8,475 bases of DNA, taken from an uncultured Chloroflexota bacterium (GTDB taxonomy: Bacteria; Chloroflexota; Limnocylindria; Limnocylindrales; CSP1-4). Position numbers and translations under genes: made by a program. Each line of letters begins with the position of its first letter. The stretch's first letter is position 1. Below are positions 1-5,478 of the stretch, in pieces. Under the pieces are notes generated by a model that saw nothing but the letters and a program-made list of their open reading frames with translations, searched no databases and had not been told where the DNA came from. The DNA is taken from the NCBI GenBank assembly GCA_903924005.1, contig CAIXZV010000483.1, positions 1 through 8,475 on the forward strand. Direction: 5' to 3'.

Positions 1-205
1 CCGGGTCCATCGTCCGGTGCCACTCCTGGCGGCCGTAGCGCTCCTCAAGCGCGTCCAGCACAAAGGGCGTCAGCCCGGGCCGATACCGGCGCAGGTAGTT
101 GGCCCACTGCTTGTTGGGATCCTGCGGCTTGCGCTTGACGGGCTTCTTTGCGGCGGGCTTCTTGGCGGCGGCTGCGCCGGGCTTTGCGACTGTCTTTGGG
201 CTCAC
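1..205 (-). CDS. Probable endonuclease III-like (HhH-GPD) DNA glycosylase, N-terminal 68 codons only
   Basis: The gene is partial and runs off the left edge. Translation from GTG at 205 gives 68 residues. Residues 3-28 are a Lys/Ala/Pro-rich basic tail (AKKPAAKKPVKRKP), likely disordered and DNA-binding. From about residue 34 an ordered part begins with WANYLRRYRPGLTPFVLDAL and EERYGRQEWHRTMDP. That last segment resembles the stretch just before the 'ELVLTILSQNT' helix of endonuclease III-type base-excision glycosylases, where a 'YG..W....DP' pattern is common. The diagnostic helix-hairpin-helix, catalytic Lys/Asp and Fe-S cysteines lie outside the window, so the family call is an inference from the N-terminus. 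GTG is chosen because it overlaps the VapC stop as GTGA and no ATG occurs in frame until residue 66. The overlap implies translational coupling to the toxin-antitoxin genes upstream. Another DNA-binding protein with a basic tail is possible. Confidence 0.5.
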   Translation of the reverse strand, partial: MSPKTVAKPGAAAAKKPAAKKPVKRKPQDPNKQWANYLRRYRPGLTPFVLDALEERYGRQEWHRTMDP

Positions 206-588
206 CAGATTGTCGTGACCTCGTAGCGCGAGATGAGCGTGTCCCCCGTCAGGATCGGCATGTCCTCGATGCGCGCCTGCGCTACGAGGAGCCTGTCCCA
301 AGGATCGGCGTGAAGACGCGGGAGCGCCGCCGCGGCGACCGCGTGTTCGGCGCTGATCGGTATCGAGTGAATTCCGAACACGGCCATCCTGGTCAGTACG
401 TAGACGCCCGTCTCATCCGGCAGCTCCAGTTTGCCGCGTGCGACCTTCACGCCGATCTCGTAGACGCTCACGGAGCTGAGGAACAGCTCTGCCTCGGGTT
501 TCTCCATGATCTCCCGGGCGACATTCGACAGTCGTGGATCACCAGTTGTCGCCCAGAGGAAGGTATGGGTGTCGAGCAGCACCTTCAT
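202..588 (-). CDS. vapC: PIN-domain toxin of the VapC type
   Basis: This 128-aa protein has the full PIN ribonuclease pattern: LLDTHTFLW at the N-terminus with acidic D6, SSVSVYEIGVK with E44, HADPWDRLLVAQA with D95/D98, and ILTGDTLI with D116. These acidic residues coordinate the metal ions of VapC-type endoribonucleases, which typically cleave tRNA or rRNA when the antitoxin is degraded. Length is normal for the family (about 125-140 aa). The start is ATG at 588, which shares ATGA with the antitoxin stop. An in-frame TTG at 600 would add four residues but would break this arrangement. The gene has no clear Shine-Dalgarno sequence of its own, so translation probably depends on ribosomes finishing the antitoxin. 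The active-site set is intact, so the toxin is probably functional. The target RNA cannot be read from sequence. Confidence 0.9.
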   Translation of the reverse strand: MKVLLDTHTFLWATTGDPRLSNVAREIMEKPEAELFLSSVSVYEIGVKVARGKLELPDETGVYVLTRMAVFGIHSIPISAEHAVAAAALPRLHADPWDRLLVAQARIEDMPILTGDTLISRYEVTTIW

Positions 589-854
589 GCCGGGGGCCAA
601 TTCAGGGGATCTTCTGGGTTGTCGTCGTCAGGTACCAGTTCGGGATCGGGATCGTCGAAATTGGCGTGCATGATCACCTTGCCGCGGTCCATCCCGATGG
701 GCCTGCGCACCTTGGTCTCAACCTCAAGCGCGACGAGCATCGCGACGGGTACGCCGTCGCGGGCGATCGTGATCCGCTCCCCGTGCTCGGCGCGCTCCAC
801 AAGACGCGAGAAATGTGTCTTGGCCGCATGGATGTTGACCACGGTGTCCACCAT
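585..854 (-). CDS. Phd/YefM-type antitoxin paired with the VapC toxin
   Basis: The 89-aa product begins MVDTVVNIHAAKTHFSRLVE and continues with a GERITIARDGVPVAMLV segment. This is the classic Phd/YefM fold, which binds operator DNA as a dimer (residues about 5-42). The remaining half is a flexible tail with a strongly acidic stretch (residues about 66-82, DD.D.E..DDD..ED). In this family the tail wraps around and blocks the PIN toxin. Start choice: the frame stays open upstream to 1037, but the ATG at 854 begins exactly where the family similarity begins and the upstream translation is proline/glycine-rich with no domain. The ATG sits only a few bases below a promoter-like sequence with no visible ribosome site, so a leaderless mRNA is likely. 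It is probably autoregulated with the toxin through the direct repeats just upstream. Confidence 0.88.
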   Translation of the reverse strand: MVDTVVNIHAAKTHFSRLVERAEHGERITIARDGVPVAMLVALEVETKVRRPIGMDRGKVIMHANFDDPDPELVPDDDNPEDPLNWPPA

Positions 855-860
855 GGGGTC

Positions 861-889
861 ATAGTGGACTAACCGATGGACTAGGGCAA
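861..889 (-). promoter_or_regulatory. Candidate promoter and operator of the toxin-antitoxin operon
   Basis: Read on the minus strand, TTGCCC (889-884) and CACTAT (866-861) are separated by 17 bases, a sigma-70-like layout with weak hexamers. Two direct copies of TGGACTA (plus strand 865-871 and 877-883) lie 12 bp apart across the spacer and -10. The proximal copy is part of a TAGT-GG-ACTA inverted repeat (862-871). Phd/YefM antitoxins bind short palindromes overlapping their own promoter, so this is a plausible autorepression site. The predicted transcript would start almost at the ATG (854), which fits the missing Shine-Dalgarno sequence. Confidence 0.45.
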
Positions 890-1005
890 GGCCTCCGGGG
901 TACGGGCCGCCCGGTGGCCCAACAGCGCGCCGCTCGAGCGTTTGGGCCGTGGAGCGGACCGGTTGTGCACTGTGGGGCCCGTCAAACCTCTTGGAACCCG
1001 CAAGT

Positions 1006-1065
1006 GGATCGCCCAGCGGACCAGATTGCACTGGCACTGCGCGGATGGCCCACCCGGCGGACCAG
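1006..1065. repeat. Imperfect direct repeat pair downstream of the glycerate kinase gene
   Basis: GGATCGCCCAGCGGACCAG (1006-1024) recurs at 1043-1065 as GGATGGCCCA, an inserted CCCG, then GCGGACCAG. Apart from the 4-bp insertion there is one mismatch. The copies start 37 bp apart and lie 10 bp beyond the stop codon of the kinase gene. Function unknown. Confidence 0.5.
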
Positions 1066-1074
1066 ACGATGGGC

Positions 1075-2169
1075 TCAGGGCTCCAGCCGCGCCAGACGCT
1101 CGCCGCAGGCGATTAGCGGGGCAGCGCCGGCGGCGATCGCCTCCGCGAGGGGCAGCTGCGGGTCTGACGCCGGGACTGCCTGCGCGCCAACCGCCGCAAG
1201 TGCGGCGACACCCTCGGCCGTCACGCCGCCGCCCACCGCGATGCACCGCACGCCCGCCGCCTGCGCCCGACGCGCCACGCCGAGGGCCGTCTTCCCAAAC
1301 GCGGTCTGGGCGTCGATGCGGCCTTCACCGGTGACGACGAGATCGGCGCCCGCCAGGGCCGACGCAAATCCCGCCGCCTCCATCACGAGGTCCACGCCAG
1401 GTCGCAGCTCAAGCGACCCAAGCAGGTTGCTAAGACACAGCAGCGCGAAGCCCATCCCACCGGCGGCGCCAGCCCCGGGCGCGTCCCGCTCGGATCGCCC
1501 GGTTGCCGCTTCCAGCGCATCGGCCCAGCGGTGGAGGCGCCGGTCCAGCACCGCGACGTCATCGAGGGTTGCGCCCTTCTGCGGCCCGTAGACCGCGGCT
1601 GCCCCCGAAGGGCCAAGCAACGGGTTTGTCACGTCGCAGGCAACGGACAAACGCAACGAGGCGAGCCGCGGGTCAAGCCCCGCCAGGTCCACAAGCCCCA
1701 GACCGTCGTCAATCAGCGCGCCAAGCGCCCCCAGCATCCCCGCGCCGCCATCGGTGGTGGCGGACCCGCCAATGCCCAGCACCACGTCACGGACGCCCGC
1801 GTCCAGCGCGGCGCGGAGCAGATCGCCCGTGCCAAGCGATGAGGCGCGCTGGGCGTCACGCTCTTCCGGCGCCACCCGCGAGAGACCGGACGCCGCGGCC
1901 ATCTCCACCACGGCCCGGCTCCCATCCGCGGACTGCAGCCAGGGCGCCCGCATCGGCCGCCACAGCGGATCTCGCGCCGCGGCCGTCATCACCGTCCAGC
2001 CGCCGGCCGCATGGATCGCTGCCAGCGTCCCTTCGCCGCCATCGGCCAGCGGCACGAGCAGGACAACATCGGAAGGCCGCGCGCGCCACCACCCCGCGGC
2101 CAGGGCCCGCGCAACCTCGACGCTGGTCAGCGTGCCCTTGTAGGAGTCAGGCGCGATCAGGACGCGCAC
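1075..2169 (-). CDS. Glycerate kinase (GarK/GlxK family)
   Basis: The 364-aa cytoplasmic enzyme phosphorylates D-glycerate with ATP. Family motifs appear in order: APDSYKGTLTS (6-16), PLADGGEGT (40-48), EMAAASGL (89-96), TGDLL (114-118), GIGGSATTDGGAGM (132-145), ACDVTNPL (177-184), YGPQKGA (194-200), PGAGAAGGMG (231-240) and VTGEGRID (279-286). Bacterial members are about 370-390 aa. This one is slightly short because the loop after the GGSATTDGGAGM helix is trimmed (about 150-162). Start is GTG at 2169, only 3 bp after the stop of the Usp-GpgS gene, with GAGG 10 nt upstream inside that gene, so the two are co-transcribed. Characterised bacterial relatives make 2-phosphoglycerate, whereas GpgS next door uses 3-phosphoglycerate, and the regiospecificity cannot be read from sequence. 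The likely role is recovery of glycerate released from glycosylglycerates, or feeding glycerate into central metabolism. Confidence 0.93.
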   Translation of the reverse strand: MRVLIAPDSYKGTLTSVEVARALAAGWWRARPSDVVLLVPLADGGEGTLAAIHAAGGWTVMTAAARDPLWRPMRAPWLQSADGSRAVVEMAAASGLSRVAPEERDAQRASSLGTGDLLRAALDAGVRDVVLGIGGSATTDGGAGMLGALGALIDDGLGLVDLAGLDPRLASLRLSVACDVTNPLLGPSGAAAVYGPQKGATLDDVAVLDRRLHRWADALEAATGRSERDAPGAGAAGGMGFALLCLSNLLGSLELRPGVDLVMEAAGFASALAGADLVVTGEGRIDAQTAFGKTALGVARRAQAAGVRCIAVGGGVTAEGVAALAAVGAQAVPASDPQLPLAEAIAAGAAPLIACGERLARLEP

Positions 2170-2172
2170 GCG

Positions 2173-4095
2173 TCAGTCGCCTCGACCCTCAAGGACGGCC
2201 CGCCGCCGCTCGAGGTACTCGGGGATTCGGATCATCGGCGGCCGCTCGTGGTCTGCCAGCTCCTGGACCTCCAGCGAGAGCCGCCCCTTGCCGGACCGTG
2301 GGAGCTTCATCGTTGAGCCCATCTCGGCAAACAGCCGCGCCCGCCGCCGCTCCTCAAGCCGCTTCATCACGGCCTGCAGGATGACGAAGGACATCTTGGA
2401 GAGCCCCTCGAGTTCCTGGTTGCGATGGACGCGCCGCTCAAGATCCACCTGGCCCAGGCCGTCGATGCCCACCTTCTCGGCGGCGTCGATCAGGTGGCCA
2501 ATCTCCACGGCGTACCCGGTAAAGAACGGGATCTGCTCCAGCAGCGAGCGCCGCGCCGCATACTCGCCCGAGAGCGGCTGGATGAAGCCCGAGAGCTCCG
2601 GGAAGAACAGGTTGATCAGCGGCCGAGCGACAAGCTCCGTCACGCGACCACCGCCGCCCTCGGTGAGGACGCCGCCCTCCACGATGGGCCGCTGGTAGTA
2701 GCCCTTCACGTACTGCAGCCGTGGCTCCACAAGGAGCGGGCCAAGCGTCCCGTAGACCATCCGGTGGTGCCAGCCGCGGACGTCCGTGTCCGCCCAGACC
2801 ACGATGTCACCGGTGGTCTCGTAGAGCGACTTCCAGAGCGCCTCGCCCTTGCCCACAAACGAGCCGTACCGATCGAGCACGTCAGGATGCTGGACCACAC
2901 GGGCGCCGGCGGCCTCCGCGATCTCACGCGTGGCATCGGTGGACGCGGAATCGATGACGAGGATCTCGTCAAGCAGCGGCACCTTCTCCTGCATCTCGCG
3001 GATGGCACGCGTGACGATGGGGCCGATAGTCTCCGCCTCGTTGAGCGTGGGCAGGATCAGGCTGACCGTGAGCCCCTGCTGGGTCTTGAGGGCAGCGAGG
3101 CGGGCAAGGTCGCTGAACTCGCTGTGGTGGAAGTTGGCCTCGGCAAACCAGCGGTCCACGCGAGCTGGGATGGCGCGCGACTCCTCGGCCAGACGGTCTG
3201 CAGCGGCCAGCGTTTCGGCCCGGGCCGCAAGCGACTCAAACGTTTGCCGGCCGATGGCCTCGCGCGTCTTGACAACGATGACGCTGCACTTGGCGCGCTG
3301 GGCGATGGCCTCCGGCAGCGAGCCAAAGAGGGTTGCGCCGGGCTCGCCTGGCGGTGCCGATGCGCCCATCACCACAAGGTCTGCCTGGTCTGCTTCGCGC
3401 AGGATCGCGGTGCGGACGTTGCGCGTCTCACGCAGGAGCGGCAGGGACTGCGCGGTGACGTGGAGGCGGAGGAACGCGGCAAGCGCGCGCTCCGCCTGGG
3501 CGCGCACCGCCTCGGTGACGCCGTCGGGGACCAGGTGGAGCGCCACCACCACGGCGCCGTGACGCTGGGCCAGAGCATCGGCAAAGCGCAGAGCCAGCTC
3601 CGCATGGGGGCCGCCACGGACCGGGACGAGGATCCGGCGGATCTCCTTGGCGCCACGCTGCTTGATGACCGCGATGTCGCAGGGCGCCTCGCGGACCACC
3701 TCGTCGATGGTGGGCGAGATGGCCGGGGTAGCCGCTGCCCCTTCGCGGCCTCCGCCGGACTTCCCGCCCCAGCCAAAGATGACGAGATCGGCCTCCTGCT
3801 CGGCCGCCGCCTCCACGATGCCTGCCGCCGTGTGGCGTCCGATGCGCACCAGCGGGTGGATCACCGTGCCTTCGGGCGCGTAGTCCAGCACCTTCTGCAG
3901 CAGCCGCCGCGCATGGCGGGCACGGGTGGCGCCCTCGGAGAGCGGCATGCCCTCCGGCACCTCCACGATGCCCAGCGCGGTCAGCTCGCCCGTGCGCGGA
4001 TCCAGGAGCGCTGACCCCAGACGGATCAACTCCTCTGCGTTGCCAGGGTTGGCCACCGGGATGAGGATCCGGGCGGGGAGCGGCTGGGAGCTCAT
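2173..4095 (-). CDS. gpgS: Tandem universal-stress domains fused to glucosyl-3-phosphoglycerate synthase
   Basis: This 640-aa fusion has three domains. Usp 1 spans about 8-147 (RILIPVANP, DLVIFGWGGKSG, and a terminal APCDIAVIK strand). Usp 2 spans about 152-277 (RRILVPVRGG, DLVVMGAS, LFGSLPEAIAQ, CSVIVVK). A GT-A fold synthase follows at about 312-590. The synthase carries GpgS (GT81) marks: WFAEANFHHSEF (316-327), LPTLNEAETIG (348-358), DSASTD (382-387), GKGEALW (415-421), metal-binding DTD (436-438), VKGYYQRP (463-470), GGGRVTELVARPL (481-493), QPLSGEYA (506-513) and VHRN (556-559). All expected catalytic residues appear present. GpgS makes glucosyl-3-phosphoglycerate from NDP-glucose and 3-phosphoglycerate, the first step to glucosylglycerate or methylglucose polysaccharides. 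Known free-standing GpgS proteins are about 300-330 aa, so the 300-residue Usp half and a basic/acidic tail (591-640) are extra. ATG at 4095 overlaps the preceding stop as ATGA. Confidence 0.9.
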   Translation of the reverse strand: MSSQPLPARILIPVANPGNAEELIRLGSALLDPRTGELTALGIVEVPEGMPLSEGATRARHARRLLQKVLDYAPEGTVIHPLVRIGRHTAAGIVEAAAEQEADLVIFGWGGKSGGGREGAAATPAISPTIDEVVREAPCDIAVIKQRGAKEIRRILVPVRGGPHAELALRFADALAQRHGAVVVALHLVPDGVTEAVRAQAERALAAFLRLHVTAQSLPLLRETRNVRTAILREADQADLVVMGASAPPGEPGATLFGSLPEAIAQRAKCSVIVVKTREAIGRQTFESLAARAETLAAADRLAEESRAIPARVDRWFAEANFHHSEFSDLARLAALKTQQGLTVSLILPTLNEAETIGPIVTRAIREMQEKVPLLDEILVIDSASTDATREIAEAAGARVVQHPDVLDRYGSFVGKGEALWKSLYETTGDIVVWADTDVRGWHHRMVYGTLGPLLVEPRLQYVKGYYQRPIVEGGVLTEGGGGRVTELVARPLINLFFPELSGFIQPLSGEYAARRSLLEQIPFFTGYAVEIGHLIDAAEKVGIDGLGQVDLERRVHRNQELEGLSKMSFVILQAVMKRLEERRRARLFAEMGSTMKLPRSGKGRLSLEVQELADHERPPMIRIPEYLERRRAVLEGRGD

Positions 4096-5399
4096 CGGCC
4101 GTCTCGCCAGCGCGCAACGAGATCCGGCTTGGCGGTCTCAAACGCCCGTGCCTGGCGCTCCACGAGCGTCTCGGCTTCGTCGCTCTCCATGTCGTGCGCC
4201 TCGCCCACCAGGGACGCGACGCGGGCGAAGTACACGGGTGCCAGGGCGTCGGTCAGCGCGTCAATCCCGGCCGGATCCTCGCGAGCCGCAAGCAGGACGT
4301 CGTACACGGTGGTCGTCCACAGCTCGTCTGGGAGGCGGAAGCTGTTGGCAGCCGTTGCATCGCCGGCGTCCGTCGCCGCCAGGCGCGCCAAACCCAGCAG
4401 CGCGTCGGCCGTAGGCCCAGCCAGCTTCGCCCGCCAGAGATCAGCGTGCGCGCCCGCGCCATCGGCAAACGAGCGCAGCAGCCGCACGCTGTCAACGGGG
4501 AGCGGTAGGGGGTCCGCGAGGCGCTCAAAGCCATACGCCGGAACGTCGTGGCTGCCGTGGACGCCCAGCCAGTCATCCGCGTGGGCAACCGCAAGGCGCA
4601 GCGTCGTGGCGACAACTTGGCGGAACATCGGCCCGAGGTCCGCGCCGGGATCCTTGGGGTCGTGCACCTTGGCACCCAGCCGTGCCTGACAGACCGCAAA
4701 CCCGCCCGTGATTGCGGAGGTGGTCATCCAGATGTCGATGCCAAAGCGGCTGACATCGGGCGTCCAGTCATCGCGCGCCAGCAGGCTGCGCACAAGATCG
4801 CCCGACATGCCGAAATCGCCGCCGATGGGCTGGCGGATCCGCAGCCCGTACAGCGCCCGCGTCAGCGGATAGGTGAACGTGTTGGTGATGGTGCCGTCGT
4901 GCTTGTGACGGCTGTAGAGCGGTGCCGTGAAGTCGTAGCCGCCCTTGAGGATGGGCCCGGCAAGCAGCTCAATCCACTCGGGACCGATGCTGCGCAGGTC
5001 GCTGTCCACCACCACCAGCGCTTCAACGTCAAGCGCCGCGGCCATCGCGAAGATGGTCCGCAGGGCCGCGCCCTTGCCGCCCACGCCGTCGATCTCGGGG
5101 TACGTCAGCGTCACGCGGTCAAGCTTGTTGGCGGGGCGGACCAGCAGGATGGACTCGACGTAATCCGGCGGCTCGGTCTCGATGACCACGCGGCCCGTGC
5201 CGTCGGGGCTGCCGGCGTCTGCGTTGACGAGGACCGGGCGGTGGTCAGGGAAGTACTGGACCAGCCCCGCATGCGCCGCCCGGACGACGTGACCAATGGT
5301 GGAGGCGTTCTTGTAGCTGGGGATGCCAACCATGATGTCAGCGCGCCCAAGACGGGCGATCTGCTCTCGGACGACAGGCGTCAGGACGGGTGCAGGCAC
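4092..5399 (-). CDS. GT-A glycosyltransferase resembling mannosyl-/glucosylglycerate synthases
   Basis: The 435-aa protein is a GT2-like GT-A glycosyltransferase. Visible elements are VGIPSYKNASTIGHVV (24-39) at the nucleotide-binding edge, NADAGSPDGTG (59-69), GGKGAALR (107-114), the DSD metal motif (132-134) in VVVDSDLRSIGPEWIELL, a QPIGGDFG loop (190-197), FGIDIW (219-224), and H246 in GAKVHDPKDPG, placed like the metal-binding histidine of mannosylglycerate synthase. The C-terminal helical half has a DELWTTTVYDVLLA segment (358-371), also reminiscent of GT78 mannosyl/glucosylglycerate synthases (about 400 aa), which glycosylate free D-glycerate. That link rests on motif order and context, so donor and acceptor are inferred. 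Start is GTG at 5399, with AAGG partly overlapping it; no in-frame upstream start was found. It is first in an operon with the Usp-GpgS gene (ATGA overlap). It could instead extend glucosylglycerate to a disaccharide glycoside. Confidence 0.75.
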   Translation of the reverse strand: MPAPVLTPVVREQIARLGRADIMVGIPSYKNASTIGHVVRAAHAGLVQYFPDHRPVLVNADAGSPDGTGRVVIETEPPDYVESILLVRPANKLDRVTLTYPEIDGVGGKGAALRTIFAMAAALDVEALVVVDSDLRSIGPEWIELLAGPILKGGYDFTAPLYSRHKHDGTITNTFTYPLTRALYGLRIRQPIGGDFGMSGDLVRSLLARDDWTPDVSRFGIDIWMTTSAITGGFAVCQARLGAKVHDPKDPGADLGPMFRQVVATTLRLAVAHADDWLGVHGSHDVPAYGFERLADPLPLPVDSVRLLRSFADGAGAHADLWRAKLAGPTADALLGLARLAATDAGDATAANSFRLPDELWTTTVYDVLLAAREDPAGIDALTDALAPVYFARVASLVGEAHDMESDEAETLVERQARAFETAKPDLVARWRDGR

Positions 5400-5417
5400 C
5401 TTGTCACCGTACCATCG

Positions 5418-5435
5418 GACGCCGTTTGCGGCATC
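5418..5435 (-). promoter_or_regulatory. Hairpin ahead of the glycosyltransferase start
   Basis: On the minus strand GATGCCG-CAAA-CGGCGTC folds into a 7-bp stem (one T·G wobble) with a four-base loop. It ends 18 nt above the GTG at 5399. No T run follows, so it is not an intrinsic terminator. The wobble makes it better as minus-strand RNA than plus-strand RNA. A role in translation or mRNA processing is possible. Confidence 0.35.
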
Positions 5436-5445
5436 TGGAAGCGCA

Positions 5446-5478
5446 TCAGGCGGGCGTCAGGCGGGCGTCAGGCGGGCT
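5446..5478. repeat. Three tandem copies of an 11-bp repeat
   Basis: TCAGGCGGGCG at 5446-5456 and 5457-5467 is followed by TCAGGCGGGCT at 5468-5478. The array abuts and overlaps the stop codon of the ligase-like gene. On the minus strand each unit contains TGA, and together with the true stop these fall in all three frames. Confidence 0.85.

Larger units (their letters stand above)
855..1074. other. Intergenic region between glycerate kinase and antitoxin
   Basis: This is 220 bp without a convincing gene on either strand. It holds the antitoxin promoter candidate at its left end. It also holds a short GC hairpin, GGGCC-7-GGCCC (904-920), with no T tract following on the minus strand, so it is at best a weak terminator for the upstream operon. 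An imperfect 19/23-bp direct repeat is present at 1006-1024 and 1043-1065. I looked for a tRNA and found no T-loop or anticodon arrangement. Open frames here are short and low-complexity. Confidence 0.5.

Noticed and set aside
589..600. TTG at 600 as the VapC start
   Set aside because: The ATG at 588 gives the ATGA overlap with the antitoxin and starts directly at the conserved first strand of the PIN fold.
904..920. Intrinsic terminator for the solute operon
   Set aside because: The stem is only 5 bp, lies more than 150 bp past the stop, and has no T tract on the minus strand, so I do not list it as a terminator.
855..1037. N-terminal extension of the antitoxin by 61 codons
   Set aside because: The frame is open, but the added sequence has no family similarity, would translate through the promoter/operator candidate, and normal Phd/YefM proteins begin at the ATG at 854.
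890..1074. Possible tRNA or structured RNA in the gap
   Set aside because: I found GGTTCC-like and short GC stems but no coherent cloverleaf, T-loop or anticodon arm on either strand.
1503..2384. A 293-codon plus-strand open frame
   Set aside because: It is antisense to glycerate kinase and the end of the fusion gene, with a proline/arginine/alanine-rich translation that has no fold signature.
2425..4014. A 529-codon open frame on the plus strand
   Set aside because: It lies wholly antisense to the Usp-GpgS gene, whose minus-strand translation shows dense family motifs. The plus translation is rich in R, H, D and A with no domain. Long antisense frames are expected at this GC content.
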